NCBI GenBank assembly: GCA_963377175.1
Contig: CAUJNA010001002.1
Span: 859,883 to 923,882 of the forward strand
Reading direction: 5' to 3'
Length of the DNA stretch: 64,000 nucleotides
DNA from: Effrenium voratum
Taxonomy: Eukaryota; Sar; Dinophyceae; Suessiales; Symbiodiniaceae
In this document: positions 33,237 to 43,640 of the stretch, piece after piece
Layout of the letters: the number at the start of each line of letters is the position of its first letter
Position numbering within the stretch: the first letter of the stretch is position 1
Notes under the pieces: generated by a model
The model's input: the letters and a program-made list of their open reading frames with translations, nothing else
What the model was told of the DNA's origin: nothing
Databases searched by the model: none
Program-made: the position numbers and the translations under genes

Positions 33237-33354
33237 CTTGCTGGTGCTCGGTAGGGAATGAGGGAATGAACCCAGAGATTCCCAAGGAAACCACCAGTTG
33301 GATGGCTCGTAGGGATCGGTCATTCCATTTCCCTCCCCGGTGAGCACCAGCAAG
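33237..33354. mobile_element. element E copy 1, complete
   Basis: CTTGCTGGTGCTCGGTAGGG to CCGGTGAGCACCAGCAAG; carries GAAACCACCAGTTGGATGG. Confidence 0.8.
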
Positions 33355-33431
33355 TGTTTTTTTTTATTATTATTCCCTGTTGCAGCACAGTGCAAGACAA
33401 GAAGTATTTCCCACTTGCCTCCAACAAGCTA

Positions 33432-33534
33432 CTCAGTTGTTCAGTGGCACCCTTTTTTTTTTGGTGGCTGCCCCACTAAAAATGGTCTTCCTCAAAAAGG
33501 GTTCCCTTTTTTCCGGGGTCACTGAACAACTGAG
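33432..33534. mobile_element. element C copy 2, complete
   Basis: CTCAGTTGTTCAGTGGCACC to GGTCACTGAACAACTGAG. Confidence 0.9.
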
Positions 33535-33737
33535 GTCATTTGCTTTTGGCGCATGTTTTTGTTTGCCAAGAATCCCATGTTCCCAGTCGCTTGGCTTCGG
33601 TTTGGTTTTAACCTAACGTGCCACGGTCTCCTTTTGGTGTTCCCATGGCGTGTGAACGAACATTTGTGGGTCACGGCGTTTTTTCCTCCCTGGTTTCAAA
33701 GCAAATGATTTTGCCCGTATTTTTGTTTTTCAGGTAA

Positions 33738-33831
33738 GAGACCCTGGAATGATGATTGCCCTGTAAAAACTCCAAAAAGTGGTTTCCCATGGTTTCAAAG
33801 TGGCGCCAACGGATTTTGTTTATCTACAGTA
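33738..33831. mobile_element. element D copy 5, left end missing
   Basis: GACCCTGGAATGATGATTGC to GGATTTTGTTTATCTACAGTA. Confidence 0.65.
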
Positions 33832-33953
33832 GTTTGGTTTTGACGGGGTCGTTTGTTTTTCCCAAGGGAAGGTTCCCTGTCGCGACCTTTGCACATCGTC
33901 AGGTTGATTCCGAATTTTTGATCTGTGTTCATTTCATTTGAATTTGCTTGATG

Positions 33954-34225
33954 TGGTTCAGTTGGTTGAGTGATTGATTGACTGATTGGTTGGTTGGTTG
34001 GTTTGGTTTGTTCGATTGAACTGACTTGAGTGGTTTATTGGTTGACTGGTTGCTTGCTTTGTTGATTGATTCAATTAATTTATTTAATTGGTTTGATTGA
34101 TTTGTTTTGATTGATTGGTTTGATTGATTCATTTGATTGATTGACTGATTGATTGGTTTGGTTTGGATTGGATTGGATTGGATTGATTGATCGATCGATC
34201 GATCGGTCGGTCGGTCGGTTGGTGG
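33954..34225. repeat. degenerate TGAT/TTGG tetranucleotide tract
   Basis: Drifts from TGATTGATTGACTG through TGGTTGGTTGG and GGATTGGATTGG to GATCGATCGATCGATC and GGTCGGTCGGTCGG, as if one point mutation after another had spread. Confidence 0.9.
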
Positions 34226-34362
34226 TTGATGGGTTGGTGGAAGGAATTAACTCCAAGCCCGCCTGGGTTGGTTATACAAGCTGTGTCAACTCCAGAAGGC
34301 CAAACCAAGCACCTCCTTTTCACTTCCCGAGTTCTTGGACTTTAAACTTTTTGGGAAGAAAG

Positions 34363-34403
34363 GGGGCATGGCCCCCTTTTTTAAGGGTCATGAAGAGTCT
34401 AGG
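34363..34403. mobile_element. element A, right half only
   Basis: GGGTCATGAAGAGTCTAGG. Confidence 0.55.
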
Positions 34404-34708
34404 TAAGAGTCAAGAGGAGACCGACCATTTGTTAGTTTCCAATTGCGGTTCAAGATATTTGTGTTATTTTGCCTTGTTGGTTTCACACTTGGATTTTCTA
34501 GATGGATGTATTTGCTCCATTTTTCCGATGCAATGGAAGTTGGCGGGTCTTTTGACCCCGGTTGTCTCTGGGGGAAAAACGGAAAATCAATGTATATACT
34601 TATATATATTTATAAAAACAAGAACGGAGAAAAACAAAAAACAAAAAAACACCAGACAACGCCCCAAAGTTCCTAGAACCCCAGAAGCGCGAGTGCGATA
34701 GCGCCGAG

Positions 34709-34788
34709 GGTCTCAGACGCGGACGCGGCCAAGACCCTGGCGCTGGGCGAGAAGGACGCAGAGCAGCGCGCGTGCCTCATGATGCTCC
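34709..34788 (+). CDS. candidate exon 14
   Basis: AGCGCCGAG|G acceptor, phase 2. Reads VSDADAAKTLALGEKDAEQ, RACLMML(R): charged, helical and very GC3-rich. Donor CTCC|GTGCCTCG, phase 1, joins exon 15 to give an Arg codon. Confidence 0.6.
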
Positions 34789-34858
34789 GTGCCTCGATGC
34801 CAATGAGACTTGAGACCCCTTTGCATTTTTTGGGGGTTCTATAACTCAGGTCGACCAA

Positions 34859-34975
34859 CTAGGTCCGCCAGTAGTGCCCTTTTACCCTTTTTCGGGGGAG
34901 GGTTCCTCTACTAAAACAGACTAACTACAGGAAAAAGGTGCCCTCATTATATAACCTCTCTACTGGAGGACCTAG
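34859..34975. mobile_element. element B copy 5
   Basis: CTAGGTCCGCCAG to GGAGGACCTAG, with CCAA on both sides. Confidence 0.85.
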
Positions 34976-35051
34976 CCAAGGCCAAGCTTCTGACCTTTTG
35001 GTCCCTTGGTGACCATTTTTAATCGTGGCAACCCAAAAGGTCAACCTTTGA

Positions 35052-35169
35052 CTAGGTCCCCCAGCTAGGCGCCCTTTAGTGTCTTTTTTGGTTGGGAGGG
35101 CTCCGCCACTAAAATACGATGCAGAAAAAAGGGGTACCCTTATTCTAACCTCTCTACTGGAGGACCTAG
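35052..35169. mobile_element. element B copy 6
   Basis: CTAGGTCCCCCAGCTAGG to CTCTACTGGAGGACCTAG, 77 bp after copy 5. Confidence 0.85.
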
Positions 35170-35875
35170 GTGGGATCAAGGGGTTTCCAATTGACAAAAT
35201 TCCGAACAACAATTGGTAGCCTCGACAAAGACACCACGTGGAGTCCCAAAACTTTTTTATGTTCCTGGTGGTTGTCCTTTCTTAGTTCAAAGCGATCGAG
35301 CTTTTGATCTTTTGGTTTTACCGTTTTGGGTTTCCATGTTTAGTCATCCCGAAAGGTCATCAACTTTTCTTTATGGGTCGTTTGGGCATTTGAGTTTCTC
35401 TCCACTGTGATGCAAGGGAGTCCCCTCTTTATATGGGGGGCTAGTCTTTGGGAGGCCTTGTTTGTTGTGCAGCCCTGCTTTGGGCAAATTTTGGCAGTCG
35501 AATCATTTTGTTTCTGTTTCTGGGGGTAATCAAAGTCAGAAAATGGGTCGTTGTTACACTTGAACCCACTTGGGAAAATGGGTGACTTTGATCATGGCAA
35601 AAAAAGTCTGCCAGTTTGGGGGACTTCAGACTCAGAACCCTGGACAGGTTCTCAATGATTGGTGCTTAGGGTTGTGGGATCAAGGGCTTATCCCCACTTC
35701 TGTGATACAAGGGAATCTCCCCCTTTTTATGGCAGGTCTGTCTTTGGGAAGCCCTTTTCGTTGTATCACAGAAGTGGTCGTTTCCCACAGCCCTGCTGGT
35801 GCTCTTTGGGCGTGTGTGTTTTTCATTTGCCTGGGCCATCAGGCGCAGAGGGGGCCTGAGGGCGCGTATCGTTGG
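35170..35875. other. intron-like spacer
   Basis: Family L (35283-35400) and a ~90 bp imperfect inverted pair around TACAAGGGAATCTCCCCC / TGTATCACAGAAGTGG (35690-35780). No coding island accepted. Confidence 0.4.
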
Positions 35876-35876
35876 C

Positions 35877-36101
35877 ACTGCGGATGGACAAAATCCATTT
35901 CGCACCACTTGGAAACCGTGGGAAGCCGTTGTTTTTGTTGGCATTTACCTAGAGTCTCCGTGACCGATAGAAAAGGGCCCATTTGACCCCTTTCTTTTGG
36001 GCAATGACCCCCTTTTTTAAGGGTCATGGAGAGTCTAGGTACAGGGGAATCATCCTTTCAGGGTTTGTTAGGTGCGAAATGGATTCCGTCCATCCACGGT
36101 G
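35877..36101. mobile_element. element D copy 6 split by a nested element A
   Basis: CACTGCGGATGGACAAAATCC to CCATCCACGGTG. The interior GTTGGCATTTA is cut off by element A and resumes as TACAGGGGAATCATCC. In intact copies these join as TATTTACAGGGG, so the nested copy duplicated TA. Confidence 0.9.
35948..36039. mobile_element. element A copy nested in element D
   Basis: CCTAGAGTCTCCGTGACC to GGTCATGGAGAGTCTAGG, TA on each side. Gives the TA target duplication of the family directly. Confidence 0.95.
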
Positions 36102-36277
36102 GCCCTTGCTCTTCAGCAAGTGTTCGTGTTGATTGGGCGTGTGCGCAGAGCTGACGGGGTTTGGGTCAAACATCATCGCAGAACATGTGGCTGTGGCTCA
36201 AAAAGAAGTGCCCAAAAAGGCTCCTTGGCACGTGGAAGCAAAAAATAACGCCTGTTTAATTTTCAGCCACAGCCATG

Positions 36278-36412
36278 CTAGGTCTCCCAGCTAGGTGCCC
36301 TTTTACCGTTTCTTTTTTGGGGGAGGGGTCCCCTACTAAGTTAGACTACAGAAAAAGGAATAAAAAACAATCGGGTACCCTTATTCTAACCTCTCAGATG
36401 TGGAGGACCTAG
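36278..36412. mobile_element. element B copy 7, 5 bp target duplication CCATG
   Basis: CCATG|CTAGGTCTCCCAG to TGTGGAGGACCTAG|CCATG. It sits at the end of an element H copy (36183-36275). Confidence 0.9.
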
Positions 36413-36679
36413 CCATGTGTGCAGAGCTGCGAGGCTTCTCACGGTTGTTGTTGGGAAGCATTTTACATTCTTGCTTATTGTGGTTTAGTGGTTGAAATCC
36501 AACCACTCAACTTCTGAAACTTACAATTTTCGCTCCCCTTCCAACGGCAACCATGCTAAGAATGGTTGACCCAATTTTGATGATACTCCCAACCCTAGCC
36601 AAAGACCTAGCCCTCATTTGAGGCCCCAAGGGCTCGGCACTCATATTTCGCTTCAAAGGAGTCTTGGGGTAAACGGGTG

Positions 36680-36764
36680 CCTGGAGTCTCCATGACCCCT
36701 TAAAAATGGTGGGTCATTACCCTAAATAATGGGCCTCTTTTTAAAGGGTCATGGAGACTCTAGC
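36680..36764. mobile_element. element A copy
   Basis: CCTGGAGTCTCCATGACCCC to GGGTCATGGAGACTCTAG. Confidence 0.85.
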
Positions 36765-37148
36765 TGGTTATCCCACTTCCGAATTTCGTGCACTTTACGT
36801 TTCTTCAAGAACAGCTTGGTAAATTCCCTAGGAGCCCCTTGGACCTCACCCCTTGGACCTCAATTTATTTAAGGTCTTGGGTCAAAGGCGCTCAAGGTCT
36901 TGGGCTCCCAGGGATTAGCGATGGACTTGTTTTTGGCCCATCCGCTCGATAGTCTTACCTCTTAAAAACACAACTTTTCGTAACTTTTTGGGTAACATGG
37001 GCTATCTGTCTGTAAAAGGTGAAAACTTCCCCAATCCTTGGAGTTTTAAGGGGTAAGTAGTGGTAAAAAAAAGAAACACGCGAACTGCGGGGGCCGCCTC
37101 CGGCCGCACCCTTCCCTTCCTCCCCCGTCGGGTGGGGTCACCGGAGAG

Positions 37149-37207
37149 GCTCGGTGTGCGATGCCGTGGTGGAGCTCGATGAGAAGCTGAAGCTCCTGGG
37201 GACTGAA
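37149..37207 (+). CDS. candidate exon 15
   Basis: CACCGGAGAG|GC acceptor, phase 1. Reads SVCDAVVELDEKLKLLGTE, an amphipathic helix continuing naturally from exon 14. Exit GAA|GCTGTT (GC donor, phase 0) is followed by a long T tract. Confidence 0.55.
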
Positions 37208-37350
37208 GCTGTTTTTTTTTATTCTTCTTCTTCTTCTTTGTTTTTTGCTGTTTTTTGTTTGTTTTTTTTTTTTTCCTTTCTGTAAAGAAGTGATTTGTTT
37301 TCCTTGTTTCTAAACAAGTGTTTTTGTTTGTTTCTTTTGTGTAAAGAAGT

Positions 37351-37390
37351 CTAGGTCCCCCAGCTAGGTGCCCTTTCTCACCGTAGAGAA
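37351..37390. mobile_element. element B copy 8, left-end fragment
   Basis: CTAGGTCCCCCAGCTAGGTG only. Confidence 0.6.
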
Positions 37391-37436
37391 TTGGTAATGT
37401 TGACCCCATATTATTCAAGCAACCCAGTTTTTTCAT

Positions 37437-37657
37437 ACTGTGGATGGACGAAATCCTGCACCACCTAAGAAACCCTGGCATGATGATTCGCCTGTGAATA
37501 CCAACAAACAACGGTTTCCCATGGCTTCAAATGGTGCGAAATGGATTTTGTCCACCCACAGTAGCGGGTTGTTCTTTTCAGGCCCCTCCAAAAGTGGTCT
37601 GATTCCAACCACATTTCACCCAGGAACGGAGACGCCGCCCCCCTGTTAAGAAACAGG
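37437..37657. mobile_element. element D copy 7 with its ~95 bp companion segment
   Basis: D proper is 37437-37563. The companion (GGCCCCTCCAAAAGTGGTC, GATTCCAACCACATTTCACC) follows. The same pair occurs at 39637-39822 and, inverted, at 42589-42812, so D plus companion is one larger unit. Confidence 0.8.
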
Positions 37658-37791
37658 TTGGTTGATGAAACTCTGGGGTCAAAATTATTTTCTTGGATGT
37701 CCAACCGACTGGAGAAGCTAGAACCATGGTTGTAACTTAGGATACTGGGTAGAGAATTGGTTAAGGATTTCCTTTTGGATTCAGTTCTTTC

Positions 37792-37905
37792 ACTCAGTTG
37801 CCCAAAGCCGACCTTCTGACCTTTCGGTTTCTCCTTTTTGGTCTAGTTTTAGTCATGACCCCAAAAGGTGATCACCTTTTATTTCTGGGTCCTTTGGGCA
37901 AGTGA
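37792..37905. mobile_element. element L copy, terminal inverted repeats visible
   Basis: CTCAGTTGCCCAAAG at the left and CTTTGGGCAAGTGAG at the right. The interior carries TCATGACCCCAAAAGGTG. Confidence 0.65.
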
Positions 37906-37951
37906 GTTCAACTTGGGCCGATTGGGTCGAATGGGAACAAACCCTGCTGAG

Positions 37952-38004
37952 GCGAGAGTGTAGCGACTGCCCCAGTGCCCGCGGAAAGGGCAACCCGTTT
38001 GCAG
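37952..38004 (+). CDS. candidate exon, weak
   Basis: CTGCTGAG|G to GCAG|GTACCC. Reads RECSDCPSARGKGNPFA. Canonical borders, but phases (2 in, 1 out) do not fit between exons 15 and 16. The - strand is also open. Confidence 0.25.
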
Positions 38005-38322
38005 GTACCCTTTTTGGCGGTGTAAGCGAATCCAAGGGAAGACTGCCAAATGGCTGTGGCTCAAAAATAGGTACCTAAAATGGCACCTTGGTAAATGGAA
38101 CCAAAAACTAAAACCTGCGTAACCCTGGCTCTTAAATTTTGAGCCACACCCAAATCTTTGAAGTGTATGCTTATTTCAGGCCCCGCTCGCCTTCTTGCAT
38201 TCCTTTGCTGTTTTTTTTCCAACCTTTCGTCGAGTGGCATGGGCTACTTCTCGAGTGGAGAATTGCCAATTTTATGGCAAGCTCATTGGTTTGAGGGAAA
38301 GACCAACTCGCCCTGATATACA

Positions 38323-38413
38323 CCCAGACTCTCCATGACCCTTTAAACATGGGGTCATGACCCCTTTATTTTGAGTAATGACCCCATTTTTTAAGGGTCA
38401 TGGAGAGTCTAGG
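38323..38413. mobile_element. element A copy
   Basis: CCCAGACTCTCCATGACCC to GGTCATGGAGAGTCTAGG. Confidence 0.85.
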
Positions 38414-39636
38414 CACAAAAGCTCACAACTCTGGCAAAAGTCCCTTCAACGAGGCATGGCATTTTGAGGCTAGCGCTCGGCGTTTTGGCGTTTTGCCCTG
38501 GAGATCCTTAGCTTCAAAAAAAAGCTTCGGCAACTGTTTGCTCAAGTCTGCAGTCTCGGAACCTGACCCGTTCTCAAAATGGTGGGTCACGGGTCATGAC
38601 CAACCATTTTTACAGGCTCAGAAGGAGAATCGAGTAGTATCAAACTGAAAATCTCCAAATGGGTAGTGTCTCTTTGGCTTCCATTTCAGAATTTCAGTCT
38701 GAGATGGAGTCTCCGAATCTGAGCCTTTGATAAGAAAGTCATGACCCCATACTCGGCTGTGCACGGATATGTGTGCTTTCCCATTTTGGGTTCCTTTCTT
38801 TTGAGTACTGGTCCCAAAAAAAGGTGATATCACCTGATTCTTTCTGGGTCATTGGGGCACCTGAGCGTATTTTTGGTAGATGACCTTTTTTTGTTCATGG
38901 ATCTTCCCAGGTGCCCAGAACAGACCTGTGGGTCGCTTTGTTTTTTGGTTTGAGTTGCTAGCCTTTTGGAGTGGTTTGAAAGGGAGACCAAAAGGAAGCC
39001 ATTCTGGGTTCCCCAAAAAACAAGACACCCCAGCATATGTTTTGCCATCTTCCAACGTTGCTGGTTTCCCTTTGGAACCAACTCCAAACATGGCGCCCTG
39101 AAAAAATGACACGCCCATTTCGAGTCCGAGGATTGTGGGGGATAGCCGGCATTTGCACTGCTGGCTGCTCCATGGAAGGGAGAGCTCTCCAGAGGAGTGG
39201 CTATCGAATGGCATTTGGGTGTGTCGCTTGTCGAGGGTTCTCCTCTTTTTTGTTTTTAAAGGGAAACCGGGAAAACCACGGTGTTTGGTTACGGTACCCT
39301 CAAAAGAAGACACCCCCGTTTTTGTGCAAAACCGGCTCGTGAAATTTGAGCCACGCCCATTTGGGTGTGTTGTTTTCTTGGGGACCCCCCAAAACGAAAG
39401 CGGTGTTGAAGGGGAGCCAACGTGAAGGTACCAATTTTGGGGGTTAGACAGCTCCCAATTCGGAGGAGTACCTCTGGCCTCTGCTTTTGGCTCCAAATCT
39501 TCCATGGGCTTAAGACATTTTGTTATTTTCCCTTGTTGGTTTTAAAAGGAATTGTCACTACTTACTATTTGTTTCTTTTCCGGGGGTCTTAACCAAATGG
39601 AAGAAAAGGGTCCCTAAAAATAATAATATCTGCACA

Positions 39637-39822
39637 TACTGTGCATGGTTGTGAAATCCATTTCGCACCACCGAAGAAACCCTGAAAGGAGTGGTTCTTC
39701 ATGGTTTCAACATGGTGCGAAATGGATTTTGTCCACCTACAGTAGTGGGCTGTTCTTTGAGGCCCCTCCAAAAGTGGTCTGATTCCAACCACATTTCACC
39801 CAGAAACGGAGAAGCCGCCCCC
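39637..39822. mobile_element. element D copy 8 plus companion segment
   Basis: TACTGTGCATGGTTGTG to TTGTCCACCTACAGTA, then GGCCCCTCCAAAAGTGGTC. Confidence 0.75.
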
Positions 39823-40054
39823 TGTGGGTCCCCCATTGCCCCAATGGTGCGAAATGGATTCCGTCCACTGTATTTCTTCCGTCCTTCCAGGCAAACGGCG
39901 TAGAAAACTTGGAGCTAGAAGTACCCGATTCAGCGTTTGTTTTTTTGTTTTTACCTCTTCTCCGGAATATGCGTGGGTCTTCTTTGAGGGGTGACCACTC
40001 CAAGCATCCGCGTTCCCCTCAATGAACGAATCCTGTTGTCCTACTTTGAGTGGA

Positions 40055-40180
40055 GTAATGTGGATGGACGAAATCCTGCACCACCTAGCAAACCCTGAAA
40101 GGATGATTCCCCTGTAACTGGCAACAAACGACCGTTTCCCATGGATTTCAAGTGGTGCAGAATTTCGTCCATCCTCAGTA
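40055..40180. mobile_element. element D copy 9
   Basis: TAATGTGGATGGACGAAATCC to AATTTCGTCCATCCTCAGTA. Confidence 0.8.
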
Positions 40181-40501
40181 CTTCCGCAGAATTAGTTCCC
40201 CTTTTTCATGTTTTGCGTTTTTCGGGTTCCCTTTGTTTTCCACTAACCCGGCAAAATAGAGGTTTTGTTTTTTGCTGGGGTCTGATTTTTCCAGCCAAGA
40301 GTTGGGCTTCCAATTTGCTTGAACCCGGATACATCTTGCTTGAGAATACCGCAAGGTGTCCTCAATGAAGCAAGCCATCTGGGGGTTCCTCCGAAATTTT
40401 GCGTTTGAGGCCAGACGAAATATTGGCCAGAATCTGAAACCTTGCTTTTGTTTTACCCTCTTTTGTTATTTGTACCGATCAATGTTGGGCCAATAACTAT
40501 A

Positions 40502-40592
40502 CCTAGACTCTCCTAGACCCTCAAAAAATGGGGTCATGACCCCTGGATTTTGGGCAATGACTTCATTTGTTAAGGGTCATTGAGAGTCTAGG
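40502..40592. mobile_element. element A copy, TA-flanked
   Basis: TA|CCTAGACTCTCCTAGACCC to GGTCATTGAGAGTCTAGG|TA. Confidence 0.85.
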
Positions 40593-40607
40593 TAGTCCTA
40601 AAGATTC

Positions 40608-40737
40608 TCAAAATCCAGACATCGCACCGTTCAGAAACCCTGGTTGTTGATTCGGTTCCCCTGTGCCAACAAATTCAACGGTTGCAACCATGGGATTCAA
40701 GTGGTGCAAAAATTGGATTTCGCAACCATCCACAGTA
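40608..40737. mobile_element. element D copy 10, left end degraded
   Basis: CATCGCACCGTTCAGAAACC to TTTCGCAACCATCCACAGTA. Followed immediately by element B copy 9. Confidence 0.75.
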
Positions 40738-40738
40738 T

Positions 40739-40848
40739 CTAGGTCCCCCAGTAGTGCCCTTCTTAACCCCTTTTTTTGGGAGGGTTCCTAGAATACACTA
40801 CAGAAAAAAATGGTGCCCTTGTTCTAACCTCTCTACTGGAGGACCTAG
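40739..40848. mobile_element. element B copy 9
   Basis: CTAGGTCCCCCAGTAGTGCC to CTACTGGAGGACCTAG, GTAT on both sides (4 bp). Confidence 0.85.
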
Positions 40849-41055
40849 GTATGACTCATTAAAATGAGGTGTTTGTGTCTGCTCGGATTCAATTCGATTT
40901 GGGCTCCAAGATCTCATTCCCAGATCGATGATCGAAGCGAGATGATCGGGGTTCCGGGACGAATCACCTGGGCCACTTTGCCATGGGAACCGGGGGCAAA
41001 GCCGTTTGTAAGTTATAACCAGGGCAAAGGGGAACCTAAGCCGTTTTTGAGTTAT

Positions 41056-41161
41056 CTCAGTTGTTCAGTAGCACCGAGTCTCTTTTTACAACTTTTTGTT
41101 GGTGGCCCCACTAAAAAATCGGTCTTCCTCAAAAAGGGTCCGGGGTCACTGAACAACTGAG
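41056..41161. mobile_element. element C copy 3, with empty-site match nearby
   Basis: Inserted in GAGTTAT|AACCAGGGCAAAG. The same local repeat without insert is AAGTTATAACCAGGGCAAAG at 41010-41029. No target duplication is visible. Confidence 0.9.
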
Positions 41162-41339
41162 AACCAGGGCAAAGCTAACCGTTTACAGTTGGGTCAAGGT
41201 AGATGGTGCAATTCCAATCCATGTTGGGATTTTCTGTCAGTCTCCGTACCCAAAAGTACTCGCGCCATCTACTTTCTCGCCCAACAGCTAGATAGTTTCA
41301 CACATTATTGACCATGGTTTTAGAGTACTCCACAGCCAC

Positions 41340-41490
41340 ATGGCTGTGGTTGTCAAAAGCAATGGGATCCCATTGTGGGGCTTTCGGTGAATTCACCACC
41401 CATTTCAGGCTTCCCATTTTAGTGGTTGGATTGAATCGGATGTTCACCGGGGGCTAACCGATTTGGCTTTGGATTTTGACCCATGGCCAC
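41340..41490. mobile_element. element H variant, second copy
   Basis: Shares CAATGGGATCCCATT, CACCACCCATTT, TTTTAGTGGTTGGATTG and GGATTTTGACCCATGGCC with 14364-14497. Confidence 0.65.
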
Positions 41491-41551
41491 ATGTTCCAAG
41501 GATGCCAAGCCCCTTCCCAGTGCTTGCCAAGCCACTGGCAACTCCTTAAGG

Positions 41552-41680
41552 CTAGGTCCCCCAGCTAGGTGCCCCTTCTCTCCCCTTTTTTGGTTGGGAG
41601 GGTTCCTCGACTCAAAAAGACAAAACCGGAAAAAAGTCGGGCACCAACTTCTTCTAAGCTCTCAAATCTGGAGGACCTAG
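41552..41680. mobile_element. element B copy 10
   Basis: CTAGGTCCCCCAGCTAGGTG to AAATCTGGAGGACCTAG. Confidence 0.85.
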
Positions 41681-41813
41681 TTTAGGTTGTCTTAACGTCG
41701 ACCCACTCTAAATTCACCCCCAGCTGATTACTAGGGAAATCGAACCGGGATTTGTGGGGAATCCTAGCCTCAGATTCGAAGACACGTCCATGGCTTTGGC
41801 TTCTGCCTGAGAG

Positions 41814-41872
41814 GACGAGGAGCTGCAGCAGTTCGTGCAGGAGGACACTTTCGACTGGGACACGGGGAGCTC
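41814..41872 (+). CDS. candidate exon 16
   Basis: TTCTGCCTGAGAG|G acceptor, phase 0. Reads DEELQQFVQEDTFDWDTGS, acidic and soluble. Donor AGCTC|GTCATTTTTTC, phase 2. Confidence 0.55.
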
Positions 41873-41983
41873 GTCATTTTTTCTTTTGTTTCTGGTGTTT
41901 GAGCCCAGAACTTGCTGGTTTGAGAACTTGCTGGTTTGAGATCCTTAATGCTTTTTTGTTTTTTGTCTGGTTAGAGCCCAGAA

Positions 41984-42085
41984 CTTGCTGGTGTGATAAG
42001 GGGATGTGGGAATGAGCCAACGAATTTTCCTGGAAGCAATCCACCAGTTGGATGGTTTGGAAGGGTCATTCCCCTCACCAGCAAG
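41984..42085. mobile_element. element E copy 2
   Basis: CTTGCTGGTGTGATAAGGGG to CCCCTCACCAGCAAG. Confidence 0.75.
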
Positions 42086-42588
42086 ATACATGCCACGTTC
42101 CCTAAGGGTCATGACCCCTCCAATGCACACCCCCGGACCCTCCAATGGAGAACCTCAGGGGCCCAATAGAAAACAACCAGTTTTGAGGGCCCATAAACTA
42201 TCGAGACCCTGAGTTGTTGAAACATGTTCGTGTCCCAATAAACCACGTCAAGCAAACGGATGGCTACGGCACCCACCTGAGTTCGGAGCCGTTTCACTGG
42301 TGGGTTTTCAGGGGGACCCCTTTCTTTTTTTAGCGGGTGCTCGTAAACAGGCTCCAGCGTATCCCAAATACAGTGGTTCCCCTTGAACATCCGAAAAGCA
42401 ATTTAAAAACAAACAAACTCTTTCTGAATGAAAAACGGGGTGTTCTCCCTCCCCCCCAAAAAATAAATAAAATCAAAAAGGGAAAGAGAGGGGGGGCTCA
42501 AGAAGTTCCATTGCGGGAGAAGATGGAGCGATGTTCCCTGGATCACTCAATTGGAGCCCCTGGGACCTGGGACTGTGAGTGGACAAAA
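42086..42588. other. intron-like spacer
   Basis: Contains CCAATGCACACCCCCGGACC with CCTCCAATGGAGAACC, a ~70 bp segment repeated at 46945-46990. Otherwise unique. No gene seen. Confidence 0.45.
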
Positions 42589-42812
42589 TCAACCTGTTTC
42601 TTACCAGGCGGCTTCTCCGTTCCTGGGTGAAATGTGGTTGGAATCAGGCCACTTTTGGGGCCTGAAAAAAACAACCCACTACTGTGGGTGGACAAAATCC
42701 ATTTCGCACCACTTGAAACCATGGTTGAAACCGTTGCTTGTTGGTTTTCACAGGCGAATCGACTCATGCCACGGTTTCTGAACGGTGCGAAATGGTTTTC
42801 GTCCACTTGTGA
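42589..42812. mobile_element. companion segment plus element D copy 11, inverted order
   Basis: GGTGAAATGTGGTTGGAATC and CCACTTTTGGGGCC precede TACTGTGGGTGGACAAAATCC. D ends at TTTTCGTCCACTTGTGA. Confidence 0.75.
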
Positions 42813-43132
42813 CACATGAATCGATTTCTCAACCGACGCGAAGATGCTACAAAGGTTCTGACCCCTAGGGACACCCCAAAACCCTCAAAGCCGGTTTGGT
42901 TGAAGGCCCAGTAGTTTGTACGAGAGCCTTCGGGTGGTCAACAACCAGTTTCCCGACTTTGTCCCGACCCCTCTGAACCGGAAGTGGCTCAGTTTCTCGA
43001 CTCAATACACCCCCTACTCCAAATACCTTCTTTTTTAGGGTATGATGTCGACCCTCCACTACAAAAAGGAATTTACCATGGACACCCGATCGGTTTTTCA
43101 CAAACTACCCTAGAAAGAGAACGGGTATTTGG

Positions 43133-43245
43133 CTTAGTTGTTCAGTGGCACCAATTTGTTTTTCCTTTTTTTTTGGTGGCTGCCCCAATAAAAAGTTGGT
43201 CTTCCTCAAAAAGGATTCCCTTTTTTTCCGGGGTCACTGAACTGA
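43133..43245. mobile_element. element C copy 4, right end shortened
   Basis: CTTAGTTGTTCAGTGGCACC to GGTCACTGAACTGAG; five bases of the right terminus are missing. Confidence 0.8.
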
Positions 43246-43279
43246 GGTGGAGTCGGGGGCAGTTCCTTCCCGCTTCAAG

Positions 43280-43341
43280 TCTTTCACTTCGCCAGGCCGA
43301 CCGGGAGCTCTTCATCCGCGAGCTGCGGAAAGAGCGCCAGG
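43280..43341 (+). CDS. candidate exon 17
   Basis: CTTCCCGCTTCAAG|T acceptor (phase 2) joins exon 16 as Ser. Reads LSLRQADRELFIRELRKERQ, a charged helix with very high GC3. A later acceptor TTCGCCAG|G is possible. Exit CAGG|GCCGGG (GC donor, phase 1). It begins 35 bp after element C copy 4. Confidence 0.6.
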
Positions 43342-43579
43342 GCCGGGGCCCCACTCTATATGCAATATTCACACATTTTAAAGGCTTACCCTCGAAATAG
43401 ATCCCATGTTGGATACACAGTCGCATTGAGTGCACAAATGCCCTTGGTTAATTATCTTCTCTGTTGTTTTTCTCGGGGGGTTCCCCGCAAGGTTCTTTTC
43501 CTCACTGGAATTCCCTGCGACCGGCTTGGGGATCCCCTTTCGTTTTCAACCGGCTTTGGACTTTCGTTCCTGGCTCCAG

Positions 43580-43640
43580 GAAGCCGAAGGGCGGAAGGGT
43601 TTCCTTGCGAGCGTGGGCGAGTGGTGTTTAAGGGTTCCTT
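43580..43640 (+). CDS. candidate exon, frame uncertain
   Basis: CTGGCTCCAG|G acceptor. Frames reading SRRAEGFPCERGRVV (phase 1, fits exon 17) or EAEGRKGFLASVGEW are both open. No clear donor. Confidence 0.25.

Larger units (their letters stand above)
38414..41813. other. intron-like spacer, element-rich
   Basis: Besides the elements listed separately: degenerate A pieces (38550-38745), family L (about 38700-38870), family I (39508-39605), a D fragment (39845-39870), family K (40200-40310) and the H variant (41340-41490). No splice-bounded island accepted. Confidence 0.4.
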
